A stretch of 54,069 nt of DNA from contig NZ_HF536773.1 of assembly GCF_000312665.1 (NCBI RefSeq), forward strand, positions 860,780 to 914,848, written 5' to 3'. This document shows positions 43,985 to 53,597 of the stretch, one piece after another. Below the pieces are notes generated by a model. That model worked only from the letters and a program-made list of their open reading frames with translations. It had not been told where the DNA came from and searched no databases. The translations under genes were made by a program, and so were the position numbers. The number at the start of each line of letters is the position of its first letter. Positions within the stretch are counted from its first letter, which is position 1. This stretch comes from Rhizobium mesoamericanum STM3625 (GTDB lineage Bacteria; Pseudomonadota; Alphaproteobacteria; Rhizobiales; Rhizobiaceae).

Positions 43985-44710
43985 TTAGTAGCTGCCACGT
44001 GAGCGAAGCACCGCAGGGATCGTCTTCAAGATGATCGCCATGTCGCCAAGGACACTTTGTTGTTCGACATAGCGTGCGTCGAGCAAGACGCGCTCACCGT
44101 AGCCGATATCGCTTCGTCCGCTGATCTGCCACAAGCCAGTCAATCCCGGGCGGACCCTGATGTAGTCGGCATAGTGAACACCATAGAGTTCAGCTTCGCT
44201 TGCAACGATCGGCCGCGGTCCGACCAGGCTCATATGGCCGCGAAGGACGTTGAACAGCTGCGGAATTTCATCAATGCTGCTCTTGCGCAAAAATGCGCCG
44301 AACGGCGTCACACGTGGATCGTCTCTGAGCTTGCGTGTCGCGTTCCATTCCGCCCTGAGCGCAGAATTGGCCGCCAGATGACGGCGCAAAACCTCGTCGG
44401 CATTTCTCACCATCGTGCGAAACTTCAGACACGGAAACATCACGCCGTACCGTCCGATGCGTCGGTGGGCTATGAAGATCGGCCGCCCCTGCAGGATCAG
44501 GAGGATTGCGATCAGCATGAGGATCATCGGCGACAGCACGAGAAGCCCAATGAGGGCTATGACGGCATCAATCGCGTACTTGACGCCGCCGGAGACGGCG
44601 GAGCGGCTCTCATGTCCGAACCGATCGGACCTTCGGGTGGTCGCCGTGCGAGATTGCAGCGGTACCTTGTTGAACCCGTCGAAATCTCGACCGAGATCAA
44701 TTTCCCTCAT
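43985..44710 (-). CDS. ExoY-like priming sugar-phosphate transferase
   Basis: The 241-residue protein belongs to the bacterial sugar transferase family: one membrane segment (about 45-68), then KFRTM, DEIPQLFNVLRGHMSLVGPRP and RPGLTGLWQISGRSD. It resembles ExoY and other enzymes that put the first sugar phosphate (galactose or glucose) on undecaprenyl phosphate. AAGGGGAG lies 7 bp before the ATG at 44710, so the longer frame to 44809 is rejected. The first gene of its operon, facing a GT4 gene across a promoter with palindromes. An ExoX-like repressor of this step is encoded at 53.6 kb. Confidence 0.92.
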   Translation of the reverse strand: MREIDLGRDFDGFNKVPLQSRTATTRRSDRFGHESRSAVSGGVKYAIDAVIALIGLLVLSPMILMLIAILLILQGRPIFIAHRRIGRYGVMFPCLKFRTMVRNADEVLRRHLAANSALRAEWNATRKLRDDPRVTPFGAFLRKSSIDEIPQLFNVLRGHMSLVGPRPIVASEAELYGVHYADYIRVRPGLTGLWQISGRSDIGYGERVLLDARYVEQQSVLGDMAIILKTIPAVLRSRGSY

Positions 44711-44806
44711 CTGCGTACTCCCCTTGTAAAAAAATAGACTTCGGGCACTTGCAGACAATGCCATCATGGCATGCACAAGAAAGCTAACAAGTATTAAACG
44801 ATTTGA

Positions 44807-44846
44807 CAATAAATTTATTGCGCTGCACTATATAACTGTGCAGCGC
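44807..44846. promoter_or_regulatory. Two adjacent palindromes in the ExoY-like/GT4 divergent promoter
   Basis: CAATAAATTTATTG (44807-44820) is a perfect 14-bp palindrome. It runs into a second inverted repeat, GCGCTGCAC (44820-44828) and GTGCAGCGC (44838-44846), 9-bp arms with an AT loop. TTGACA at 44803-44808 could be a -35 element. The pair sits about 100 bp from the ExoY-like start and about 150 bp from the GT4 start, a good place for a regulator of both. Confidence 0.6.
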
Positions 44847-44997
44847 GGGAAATGGACGTCATTTGTTCATCATATTTCTGTGTTAACTGCCTAATATAAT
44901 TGCTCATCGTCTCTTTTTTAATCGAGGGGATTAGCAAGAAGTACGCCCGCAATGCACGCCACAGTAACGTTGATTCTAGTATCGCGAGGGGCTTGGC

Positions 44998-46104
44998 GTG
45001 CGAGTAGCAATTATTCATTACTGGCTAGTAGGAATGCGAGGCGGCGAGAAGGTTCTCGAAGCACTCTGCGATATATTTCCGACGGCTGACATCTATACAC
45101 ATGTTTGTGATCTTTCGGTCATTTCCGACAAGATCAAGAAACATAAGATACAGACAACCTTCATCGGCGGCCTGCCCTACGCAAAGCGGATGTACAAACG
45201 CTACCTTCCGCTGATGCCAATGGCCCTGGAACAGCTTGATCTTGGAGCTTACGACCTCGTCGTCAGCAGCGAGTCGGGTCCTGCAAAGGGCATCATACCG
45301 ACCTCGCCCGCCTTGCATCTTTGCTACTGCCATTCCCCGATGCGCTACATCTGGAACATGTACAACCGCTACTACGACAGCTCCGGCCTGATGACGCGCC
45401 TGATGATGCCGCCCATGGCGCATTATCTCAGGACATGGGATGTTGCGACCGCCAATCGTGTCGACGATTTCATTGCCAATTCGACGACTGTTGCACAACG
45501 CATCAAGAGTTATTATCGCCGCGATGCCGACATCATTCATCCGCCTGTCGACACGGCCGCCTTCCGTCCGGTCCCTGCCTGCGACGTCGAAGATTATTAC
45601 CTGATGGTCGGTGAACTCGTCGGGTACAAGCGCCCAGACCTGGCGGTCGAGGCCTTCAACCGGATGAAGGCCAAGCTGGTTGTCATCGGCGGTGGCGAAA
45701 TGCTTGATCATCTCAAAAAACTTGCTGGCCCAACCGTGAAAATACTGGGCGCCCAGCCCTTCGACGTCCTTAGGCATCACTATGCCCGCTGCAAGGGTCT
45801 CATCTTCCCCGGAGAAGAAGATTTCGGGATCGTGCCAGTCGAGGCGATGGCCAGCGGGCGACCGGTCATTGCCTTTGGCAGGGGTGGCGCCACGGAGACC
45901 GTGGTGAACAACAAGACCGGCGTATTCTTCGAAACGCAGACAGTTGAGGCCCTGATTGATGCGGTCGAGCGTATGGAACGGCTGGACTTCAACCCTGCAG
46001 ATGCCGTGTCTCGCGCTGCCGATTTTCGTAAGGATGTCTTTGTGGATCGCTTCCGCACTTATGTTGCCCGTACCACGGGCGCCACATTGGCAGTATCGGC
46101 CTAA
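44998..46104 (+). CDS. Family 4 glycosyltransferase (mannosyltransferase-like)
   Basis: A 368-residue GT-B enzyme starting at GTG (GAGGGG upstream) with RVAIIHYWLVGMRGGEKVLE, a group often annotated as mannosyltransferases. The donor half has FPGEEDFGIVPVEAMASGRPVIAFG (EX7E), and CYCHSPMRYIWNMY is a characteristic block. First gene of a rightward unit with the ExoF-like gene 41 bp downstream. Sugar specificity is not proven. Confidence 0.9.
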   Translation: MRVAIIHYWLVGMRGGEKVLEALCDIFPTADIYTHVCDLSVISDKIKKHKIQTTFIGGLPYAKRMYKRYLPLMPMALEQLDLGAYDLVVSSESGPAKGIIPTSPALHLCYCHSPMRYIWNMYNRYYDSSGLMTRLMMPPMAHYLRTWDVATANRVDDFIANSTTVAQRIKSYYRRDADIIHPPVDTAAFRPVPACDVEDYYLMVGELVGYKRPDLAVEAFNRMKAKLVVIGGGEMLDHLKKLAGPTVKILGAQPFDVLRHHYARCKGLIFPGEEDFGIVPVEAMASGRPVIAFGRGGATETVVNNKTGVFFETQTVEALIDAVERMERLDFNPADAVSRAADFRKDVFVDRFRTYVARTTGATLAVSA

Positions 46105-46145
46105 CCCCACGTGCCTGCCAGGACTGTGTCAACAGGAGCAATGAC

Positions 46146-47483
46146 ATGCGGTTTTCTTCCATATGCGATTGGGTCAAAAGACAATGGTTCGGCTCCACTT
46201 CGAAGGACACCTTGAACAGCAAGGTAGCGGCCTGTAGCGCATTTCTGGCAATCGCCATTGCAGCCGGTGGCGCCCAAGCCGGCGAGGAATACGTTCCTGG
46301 ACCGCAGGACACGCTGAAAATTCGCGTCTACGAATGGCGCCCGAGCACCATGACGGCGTTCGAATGGGCTCCCTTGTCCGGAGAGTTCGTCGTTTCTTCA
46401 GCGGGCAACCTTTCATTGCCAATCATTGGGACCGTTCCGGTGTCCGGCAAAACCCTGGAACAGATCTCCGAAACGATTGGACAGCGTCTCCAAAGCGAGG
46501 TCGGCTTGCAGAAACGGCCGAGCGCCTCGGTGGAAATCTCGTCATACCGCCCGTTGTTCGTAACCGGCTTGGTGGCAACCCCCGGCAAGTACAACTACAA
46601 TCCCGGCCTCACCGTCATTCAGGCATTGAGCATGGCCGGCGGCATCGGTTCGACCGATGCCAACGTCATCGGCCTTCAGCGTGATGCTTTGTCGAGCCGG
46701 GGCCAGATGCGGGAACTGGAAGCAGAAAGGCTCGGTCTCCTGGCGCGACAGGCGCGCGTCGATGCCGTTTTAAGCGGAGCATCGTCAGTGACGTTTCCCG
46801 CGGAGCTGGTGTCAAAGGCGAAGGATCCGCGGTTTTCCCGAATGATGGAGGAAGAACAGTCGCTTTTTGAAACGCGCGAGCGCTCGATGATGACAGAGAT
46901 CGATGCGCTGAACCGCGCTAAAGTGCTCGCCAACAACCAGATTGCGGCGCTGAAGGAGAAAAGTGCTTCCCTTGCAAAACAGATCGAGCTGGCTGGCAAG
47001 GACCTCAATTCGGTCAATAAGCTGGTCTCGCAGGGCCTGACGGTTACCGCCCGCCAGCTTGGTGCCAACCAGAACGTTGCCGAACTCGAAAGTCGCAATC
47101 TCGATGTTTCGTTGGCCACGCTCAAGACCGAGCAAGACCTTGCCAAGGTGGACCAGGATATCGCCGACGTGCACAATCGCTACCGTGTGAACGCGCTGAC
47201 CGAGGCAGCCGAATTGCGCGACCGATTTGCGTCAAACGCCGAAAAGGCCAAGACGGAGCGCGAGCAGCTGAAGAACCTTCAGATCCGCGCCCCGTCGGCC
47301 ATCGCTTCGATCGCCGAGGAAAAGGATCCCTTCACCTTCCTGATGACAATCAATCGGGTTGTGGACGGCAGTATGCGAACGCTGGTTGTGAATGACAACG
47401 ATCCTGTCCTGCCTGGCGATGTGATCCGGGTGGAGCAGCGCGAAGAACAAAGTGCAGCCGTAAGCGATGTCAGCAGCAATTGA
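46146..47483 (+). CDS. ExoF-like periplasmic polysaccharide export protein
   Basis: The 445-residue protein has a signal peptide (hydrophobic core about 27-40, cleavage near AQA-GEE at 45), a polysaccharide export domain (YVPGPQDTLKIRVYEW and LSLPIIGTVPVSGKTL), a SLBB-like part (ITGLVATPGKYNY-type segment), and a long coiled coil (about 230-360). This is the ExoF/Wza-like family of the outer part of the secretion channel. AGGAG lies 7 bp before the ATG. Partner of the Wzz-like protein in export. Confidence 0.9.
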   Translation: MRFSSICDWVKRQWFGSTSKDTLNSKVAACSAFLAIAIAAGGAQAGEEYVPGPQDTLKIRVYEWRPSTMTAFEWAPLSGEFVVSSAGNLSLPIIGTVPVSGKTLEQISETIGQRLQSEVGLQKRPSASVEISSYRPLFVTGLVATPGKYNYNPGLTVIQALSMAGGIGSTDANVIGLQRDALSSRGQMRELEAERLGLLARQARVDAVLSGASSVTFPAELVSKAKDPRFSRMMEEEQSLFETRERSMMTEIDALNRAKVLANNQIAALKEKSASLAKQIELAGKDLNSVNKLVSQGLTVTARQLGANQNVAELESRNLDVSLATLKTEQDLAKVDQDIADVHNRYRVNALTEAAELRDRFASNAEKAKTEREQLKNLQIRAPSAIASIAEEKDPFTFLMTINRVVDGSMRTLVVNDNDPVLPGDVIRVEQREEQSAAVSDVSSN

Positions 47484-47556
47484 CAGCGAGCTTTGCGCCG
47501 CTGCATCAAGATGACAGATACCCGATATCGGGGTGTCAAGGGGGGCGGAATACCCG

Positions 47557-47799
47557 ATGGGCTGGGCGCTTGTCGTCTCATTTCTGATCGGCGCAATCTG
47601 CGCTTTGCGCATGCCCGTCCTGATTTTTACGCTGATCGTTGTCGCCGTATTGATTGCCTATACGGGCGTCAGCCTCTCCACCGGTAGCCCGTTCACGCAC
47701 GCAATCGGCTGGGGCTTTATTTTTGTCTCGGTGCTCGAAGCAGGTTACGTGGTGATCCATGTTGTTGCTGCATGCGTTCTACATACGACGGGCCAGTGA
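47557..47799 (+). CDS. Small membrane protein of the EPS locus
   Basis: An 80-residue protein consisting almost wholly of about three membrane segments (WALVVSFLIGAICAL, LIFTLIVVAVLIAY, GFIFVSVLEAGYVVIHVVAACVL). Its overall make-up and the GYVVIHVV end resemble the small ExoX-type inner-membrane proteins, but the match is loose. The ATG at 47557 is chosen; an in-frame GTG lies 8 codons upstream. It follows the ExoF-like gene by 73 bp. Function unknown; possibly a modulator of synthesis. Confidence 0.65.
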   Translation: MGWALVVSFLIGAICALRMPVLIFTLIVVAVLIAYTGVSLSTGSPFTHAIGWGFIFVSVLEAGYVVIHVVAACVLHTTGQ

Positions 47800-47841
47800 C
47801 GTGCAAAACGGCCGCAAGAGACACAACAAATATCCTTTGAA

Positions 47842-48861
47842 CTAGACGGGATTGTCCGGTCTGACGAGGTCAGATTGCATGGCCGCCCTCGCCTCCTTGG
47901 CCAATCTGGCAAGCGCCAGTTGTTCAGCCTTTGCCATCCCGTATTTCAGCCTGTAGCCGGCTTTGCTCAAACGCTCGCCGGAAAAACGCATGCGCCAAAG
48001 CGGGTTTCTGATTGGCAAGGAGTGGAACCGGATGAAATCGTGGAGCCAGTCGACAATCCATGGGGCGCTGAAAACACGGTAGCGGCGATCACCGCTTACC
48101 GCGAAGGCCTTGCGCATGAAATCGATATGCCTCGGCATATCGCGGTCATCTTCTGCAAGATTGTAAATATCAACCCGTCCGGGCTCCCCCTTGCCCGCCA
48201 AGCCTTGCTCCATTGACCAGATCAGTGCGTCCGAAACATCGCCGACATAAATGTGGTGGGCGTGCCGGTGCGAGGCAAGCATGCGTTTGATAAAATTCCA
48301 GTCGCGAACGCCGATGATCTGGCTGATATCCACAACGACAGCCGGCCTCAGCACAGTGCATCGCATCCGCTCGGCAACGCGCAGGAGCGCCAGCTCACCC
48401 GCAAGCTTGGTGCGGCCATATTCTCGAACATAGTCGAGGGCCCAATACTCAGAGACGACGTCCTGGTCTACGGACAAGACCGGCGAACTCTCGGAGATGT
48501 GGATCGAGCGGCCCGAGCCGTAGACCGCTATCGAACTCGTATAGCAAAACGCCTTGACACCGGCATCCTGCGCGGCGCGGGCGAGCCGTTCGGTTGCGTG
48601 TTCGTTGAGGGCTCTCATCAGGTCCTTCTTGCCGATCTCAGCAGCTAGATGGATGACGCCGCTGCAGCCCTCGACCAGCAGATTGAGCTTAGTTTCATTG
48701 GCAAGATCAACTTTGCGCCATTCAAGGCTTCTATTGTCGGCCGACGGCGGCGTGCGAGAGGTGGTCGCTCGCACGCGATAGCCGCGTTCAAGGAGATCGG
48801 AAACAACGACCCGGCCAATCCGGCCCGTCGCACCCGTCACGAGAATGGTTTCATCCGGCAT
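47842..48861 (-). CDS. NAD-dependent epimerase/dehydratase family protein
   Basis: The 339-residue extended SDR has the cofactor motif TGATGRIG (9-16), a Thr/Ser-Ser pair (YTSSIAVYG) and the catalytic YGRTK (Tyr-x-x-x-Lys). Such enzymes change nucleotide sugars (epimerisation, dehydration, reduction). It overlaps the GMC oxidoreductase gene by 11 bp, so both are probably made together and may act one after the other on the same sugar. Substrate unknown. Confidence 0.85.
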   Translation of the reverse strand: MPDETILVTGATGRIGRVVVSDLLERGYRVRATTSRTPPSADNRSLEWRKVDLANETKLNLLVEGCSGVIHLAAEIGKKDLMRALNEHATERLARAAQDAGVKAFCYTSSIAVYGSGRSIHISESSPVLSVDQDVVSEYWALDYVREYGRTKLAGELALLRVAERMRCTVLRPAVVVDISQIIGVRDWNFIKRMLASHRHAHHIYVGDVSDALIWSMEQGLAGKGEPGRVDIYNLAEDDRDMPRHIDFMRKAFAVSGDRRYRVFSAPWIVDWLHDFIRFHSLPIRNPLWRMRFSGERLSKAGYRLKYGMAKAEQLALARLAKEARAAMQSDLVRPDNPV

Positions 48862-50485
48862 GGACCAGCATCTCCGTGAGAATGGGGCGCTCTGGTCTGT
48901 CCTTCAAATGGTCGGCCAGACGGATGGCCATGGCGACAATCATCTGCGTCGGGTTGCAATGACCGGCTGTAGGAAATACCGAGCTGCCTGATACATAAAG
49001 CCCCTCGACGCCGTGAACCTGACAATCGACGTTGACGACCCCCCGGGACGGATCGCTTGACATGCGTGTTGTCCCGGTTGGATGAGCGACGTCGACGAAG
49101 CTTTCGGGAATCGGCGCCCTGTCGCGAACCCAGTCCGCCAGAACCGGCACCGGAAAGCCAATCCTGGAGAATTCGGACGCGACCAGTTCTGCCATGCGAT
49201 GCATGGTGCGCGCCTCGTCCGGATGGCTGCGCCAATCGAGCTTGGGCAGCCGCATCCCGAAGCGATCCCGACGGTCAGACAAGCTGATGCGGCTGTCTGC
49301 ATCGGGCACCTGCTCGCACATGCACTCCAGCGTCAGCTCCTGCAGCTTGCGGGGTAGTCCGTTGCGCGCCCCGAAATAGTCGATAGTGCCGCGCACCATT
49401 AGAGGAATATTGCGCACCACGCTTATTGCATCCTCGGGTAACCGCGGCTTGCGCGCCGCCAGGCGCCGCAACGCGTCCCATGGGTCGTCTGGCGCAAGAA
49501 CCTCGCCGAGCCACGCCGCGCAATTAAGCAGCCGTTCTTCTCGTTGAATCGTCGGACTCAGTCTAAGGCCAGCGCGGAAGAAATGACCCTGCACATTGTA
49601 GCGTCCGAACCGGCGCTGCAACGCTGCCGAACCGTTAAGCGAGAAAACTGCCGCTGGACCGCGAAGGTGATCCATCAGGTAGCGGCCTACCTGGTCCCGA
49701 TCATTGCCAAGCGCAGGTCGGTCCGGCTTGCCGGAATTCAGAAGGATGCGGGCGTTCTCGATACCTCCGGCACAGAGCGCAACCGCGCCGGCAACGAGAC
49801 TATGCTTTCGTCTGTCGTTTGTTGCAAACTCAAGCCCGCGCGTTTTGGTAGACGCGTCGTTTGCAAGCACTCTGAGAGCGGTCGCTCCCGTCACCAATGT
49901 GACGTTTGATCCCAGATGCTTGGCAATATGCCGGCCGAAGCGCATATACTCGAACGGATAAGACTCCGCATCGTCCCTGCTAAACTGCCAGAAGAATGGC
50001 AGCAGGCGGTTGGCAGCAACCTCAGCTTCCGGCGCAGTCCGTCCGGCGATCGACCAGAAGCGCTGGTCGCTATAGCCGCTGCCAACCGCGAGCCCCAGAT
50101 GGCTTGCGCTGCGATCCATGTAAGGATCGAGCTCGTGCATGGCGATTGGCCACCCCGAATGATCGACCCAATCACGCTGCTCGAAGTCGATCGCGTCAAA
50201 TGGCCCACACCGCCCTCCCCAGGTATGTGAACTGCCGCCAAGGATCCTGTTACGCACCGACCATTGGTCGGGCGCACGCGGCCGCCCGATGTTTTCGATG
50301 TCATTGAGAGCGTCATTTTCGGGATTGCGCTGCTCTCCGCCGCTTTCCAGAAGCACCACACTCAGTCCTGAGTTAGATAGCTCGCGAGCCAGGGTGGCGC
50401 CAGCCGGTCCGGACCCGACAATGCATACATCGCAACGTAATAGGGGGACGATGGTCCCGCCGGGCTGGAGGTCTATGATTGGCAT
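48851..50485 (-). CDS. GMC family FAD-dependent oxidoreductase
   Basis: The 544-residue protein shows the FAD-binding start CIVGSGPAGATLARELSNSG, VVLLESGG, the GGSSHTWGGRCGPFD flavin loop, and the C-terminal catalytic segment AGHCNPTQMIVAMAIRLADHL (His and Asn of GMC enzymes) with HPTGTTRM. GMC enzymes oxidise alcohols, often of sugars. Placement with an epimerase suggests oxidation of a sugar hydroxyl in precursor synthesis. No signal peptide, so it is cytoplasmic. The Wzy-like gene lies 171 bp upstream in the same direction. Confidence 0.88.
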   Translation of the reverse strand: MPIIDLQPGGTIVPLLRCDVCIVGSGPAGATLARELSNSGLSVVLLESGGEQRNPENDALNDIENIGRPRAPDQWSVRNRILGGSSHTWGGRCGPFDAIDFEQRDWVDHSGWPIAMHELDPYMDRSASHLGLAVGSGYSDQRFWSIAGRTAPEAEVAANRLLPFFWQFSRDDAESYPFEYMRFGRHIAKHLGSNVTLVTGATALRVLANDASTKTRGLEFATNDRRKHSLVAGAVALCAGGIENARILLNSGKPDRPALGNDRDQVGRYLMDHLRGPAAVFSLNGSAALQRRFGRYNVQGHFFRAGLRLSPTIQREERLLNCAAWLGEVLAPDDPWDALRRLAARKPRLPEDAISVVRNIPLMVRGTIDYFGARNGLPRKLQELTLECMCEQVPDADSRISLSDRRDRFGMRLPKLDWRSHPDEARTMHRMAELVASEFSRIGFPVPVLADWVRDRAPIPESFVDVAHPTGTTRMSSDPSRGVVNVDCQVHGVEGLYVSGSSVFPTAGHCNPTQMIVAMAIRLADHLKDRPERPILTEMLVHAG

Positions 50486-50656
50486 GTTTTCTCGCCCTTT
50501 CTACTACTAACCGACCGGATTGACCAAGCATCGCCCATCGAAGGAACCGTCCTTGAGCGGGCCGAAAGAGCGACCTGGCGCTCTGCCTGATTTCTTAAGG
50601 GATGGTCCTCTTCCAGGTTGGCCCTTCGGGCAGGTCATGATCTCACCATCGATGAT

Positions 50657-52090
50657 TTAGGGTTGTCCGACCAAGGAGCGAGACTCGGGTGGGATCGCGC
50701 CCTGGTAAAGTGGAATAAACGGGGCTCCCATGACCTCGATGGGTGCGGGACGGCTCGCAGCCAGTCCGGCCAGAATAAAGAAAAGGAGACCAAGGTCGAC
50801 AGTGGGGCCCGCCACAACAGATCCGGCAAGCAGGCACAGGCAGCCATTGCGCGCAGCACACCTGATATCGGCAATAAAGCTTTTTGAGGGATGACGTCCC
50901 GGGGCGAGCGCGGTGACTGCAAACACCAGCATGAACAGTGCACCAGGAATGCCGACGTTTGACAGCACGGCGACGGGGAAGCTTGATGTGCGCGCGGTTC
51001 CCAATCCCGCCCCAAGGCCATAAGTGTCGAAAAAGTTTTGCAGTCCGCTGGTGTTCCAAAAACCGCGTTCGAGCGCTGAGCTCGACGTTGATTTGCTAAA
51101 AACAAGAAGATCTACGTAGCTGTGAATTGCGTTGAAGACGTCGTCTTGTAAGACAACGATAAGAATGGCGAGCAGAGCCAAAGGGGGCCCGAGGACCACC
51201 ACCGCGGCGCTATTGCTGCTGTTGTGACCGACCCCACTGCGCAGCACCGCCGTACCATAGAAGATTGCCAAGCAGACGGGGGCGGCAACGAGCCCCGTGG
51301 AAGACGTACAGGCAATGATCAGAACCAGAGACATTATGGCTAAGGGCCCGGTCCAGATCGAATATCGCTGGCATAGCCACATCGTTGAGGTGAAGCCGAA
51401 AGCCCCAAGCGTCGTCCCCGCGAAAGCAGATGCCTCTGGCCACGACCCTACGATTCGCTTGAAGCCGTTTACCGTGTCGTTGTCATGGAAGGTATATTGC
51501 GCATTGCGGATGAACTGCAGGAGTTCCTGGCCGCCAACGGCGCCCGTAACGACGTCGATAAGCGCAAACAGGACGTTGAAGGCGGCATATGCAATCAAGC
51601 CGATTACAATTGCCCGGTAGCCCTCCATCGTCGATCCGACAGCTACGATGAGCATGAAGCAAACCAGATCCGCGGCGAGGTAAACCGCCTGGGTCAGGTT
51701 GCTACTGATCGGTCCGAGCGGTACGACGCCGCCCGTCAACGGCCGGTCAGATACGCCAAGGGGTACAATGAACGTTGCATCGGCAAACAAGCGGGGCAAA
51801 AAGTACGCGGACAAGACGCCATAAAGAACGAGACAGGCGAGCCAGAAACCGGGCCGGCCGAACTGGATAGCGTCAAACAGTGCCTGGGGCCGTTTATTGC
51901 GTATCGCAGCCAACGCAACGAATATCAGGAAAAGGTGGGCCGGCTGAATGCTTGAAGAACCGACAACGAATGCGGCCGCTGCCCCCAACAGCGTCAGCGT
52001 AACGAAGGCTTTGATCGTGGCATCCTGACCAAGCGCCATGCAATAAAGACCGAGCGCGATTGTCACGATACCGATTGGTTCAACGCCCAT
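50657..52090 (-). CDS. O-antigen/exopolysaccharide polymerase-like membrane protein (Wzy/ExoQ-like)
   Basis: A 477-residue protein with about ten to twelve predicted membrane segments and a long periplasmic loop (about 280-390, including ALERGFWNTSGLQNFFDTYGLGAGLGTARTSS cut short here). The GLGAGLGTAR pattern is typical of O-antigen polymerase-like proteins. It would join repeat units brought across by the flippase. It overlaps the acyltransferase gene by 11 bp. The ATG has no strong ribosome site, consistent with coupling. Confidence 0.85.
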   Translation of the reverse strand: MGVEPIGIVTIALGLYCMALGQDATIKAFVTLTLLGAAAAFVVGSSSIQPAHLFLIFVALAAIRNKRPQALFDAIQFGRPGFWLACLVLYGVLSAYFLPRLFADATFIVPLGVSDRPLTGGVVPLGPISSNLTQAVYLAADLVCFMLIVAVGSTMEGYRAIVIGLIAYAAFNVLFALIDVVTGAVGGQELLQFIRNAQYTFHDNDTVNGFKRIVGSWPEASAFAGTTLGAFGFTSTMWLCQRYSIWTGPLAIMSLVLIIACTSSTGLVAAPVCLAIFYGTAVLRSGVGHNSSNSAAVVVLGPPLALLAILIVVLQDDVFNAIHSYVDLLVFSKSTSSSALERGFWNTSGLQNFFDTYGLGAGLGTARTSSFPVAVLSNVGIPGALFMLVFAVTALAPGRHPSKSFIADIRCAARNGCLCLLAGSVVAGPTVDLGLLFFILAGLAASRPAPIEVMGAPFIPLYQGAIPPESRSLVGQP

Positions 52091-53195
52091 CGCCGGCCAC
52101 CGTTACCTCGCGGGCGACCATCGTTGGCTTGGCTGCTCGCGCCTTGCCAGCCTTACCTGCCATCAAGCCTTTGAGCTTGAGTGCATGCTTTTCCACGGCG
52201 TGCCAGGAAAACGTCGCAAGCACAATCGTTACCGGCAGCGCCAGGGCGATACTAATGTACCATTCGCGATGTTGAGGGAAAAGATGGGCAACCGCCTGCT
52301 GCACGGGAAATGCATAAAGGTAGATCCCATAGGAATAATCGCCGCTGGCAAGAAGGGGATGCTTGGGCGGTTTCGTAAGTCCGATCGCAACCGTCACGTA
52401 AGCAATTGGGAAGGCTGCGAAATAAGGCGCATAAGGCAGGTTCAACATCAAGAACGAGACGACGGCCGCTGCAATCGCGAGCAGCGGTGTTACCGTGATG
52501 CGTTCGCGGCAGATATAGAGAACGACGCCAGCCAAGAAACTCAAAAGCAGAATGCGCCCGGGCAGCGCGCCGTCCATCGGCAGTTCGGCCGCCCCACGCA
52601 AAAGGTCGCGGCCTATCACCGCGACATGGGCCAGCACCACAACGACAATCAACGATACCGGCCGATAGACAACACCCACTACCGCAAGCACCGTCAATGC
52701 GACGTAGCACTCCAGTTCGTACGGGATCGTCCACAGGGACACGTTGACGGCCTGATAGTACGGATTATCGCGAAACAGACCGGGCAACAGATATTGGATG
52801 TGGCCGACGATATTCAGAAAGTAGGCCGAAAACTGCGGATCCGAGACGTAGGCGCCAAGTGGAAGCACCGTGAACATCGGCCCGAGCAACAGCGCGCAGA
52901 GCGTTACCTCGACGGCGAGCGCCGGAACGAGGCGAAGCGCACGCAGACCAAGGAAGCGTGCAACGTTGCGCGTCCTTAGGAGACTGGCACTGACAAGAAA
53001 GCCGCTCAGAGCGAAAAAGGCCGGCAGCACGAAGGTTATCAGGCCACGCAGCGGCGGCTGAAACAAGAAAGCTTCTCCCGCCTTTCCGTAAGAGACGGCG
53101 AAGCTGTGGATACATAAGACGGCGACCGCAAGTATCACCCTAAGGTAGTCGAAGCCGGTGGTGTATCCCTTCCCGAACCGCTCTGCGATCGACAT
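52080..53195 (-). CDS. Acyltransferase family 3 membrane protein (ExoZ/ExoH-like)
   Basis: A 371-residue protein with about ten membrane segments, starting with the family hallmark FDYLRVILAVAVLCIHS (catalytic His in the first segment), then the FFALSGFLVS and RALRLVPAL blocks. Such enzymes add acetyl, succinyl or other acyl groups to sugars of EPS. GGAGCAAGGAC precedes the ATG. First gene of the leftward four-gene unit acyltransferase, polymerase, GMC, epimerase. The acyl donor and acceptor are unknown. Confidence 0.92.
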   Translation of the reverse strand: MSIAERFGKGYTTGFDYLRVILAVAVLCIHSFAVSYGKAGEAFLFQPPLRGLITFVLPAFFALSGFLVSASLLRTRNVARFLGLRALRLVPALAVEVTLCALLLGPMFTVLPLGAYVSDPQFSAYFLNIVGHIQYLLPGLFRDNPYYQAVNVSLWTIPYELECYVALTVLAVVGVVYRPVSLIVVVVLAHVAVIGRDLLRGAAELPMDGALPGRILLLSFLAGVVLYICRERITVTPLLAIAAAVVSFLMLNLPYAPYFAAFPIAYVTVAIGLTKPPKHPLLASGDYSYGIYLYAFPVQQAVAHLFPQHREWYISIALALPVTIVLATFSWHAVEKHALKLKGLMAGKAGKARAAKPTMVAREVTVAGDGR

Positions 53196-53597
53196 GTCCT
53201 TGCTCCGCCGTTAGCGTTGCAGTAAGTCATCAATACTACGCTGCATCGCACAATAGACATGAACTCAGTATTTGCAAAGTCATTTATTGCAATGCGATAA
53301 AGTTTAGGCATGCGAGGCGAGACTTTTGAGAGAGATAGCGCATCGGCCTGCTCCGCCCGTCCGCCGCATGCGAGCCGGCCATTGCTGATTATCGTAAATT
53401 GTTGAATATATTTGTCATCCGTCGATGAAGATCTCGATCGGTGAATTGCAGAAGGATTCAGTAGAAAATATTGCATTGCATCAGGATTCTCCGCCGAAAC
53501 CACGAACCTTGGCACACTTGCGGGCGTGACTCCGATTTATTTCTGTTGCAAAATTCTGACAACCATGGAACTCTCGGTGTAATTATTGGAAATAACC
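53196..53597. promoter_or_regulatory. AT-rich divergent region between acyltransferase and exoX-like genes
   Basis: A 402-bp gap with AT-rich tracts and a TTGCAATGC near 53288 inverted as GCATTGCA near 53470. No gene is visible and promoter boxes are not resolved. AT-rich upstream regions of this kind are typical targets of MucR/Ros-type EPS regulators, which is only a suggestion. Confidence 0.35.

Noticed and set aside
45025..46110. 361-codon minus-strand open frame opposite the GT4 gene
   Set aside because: Shadow of a clear glycosyltransferase gene; no start signal or recognisable motif.
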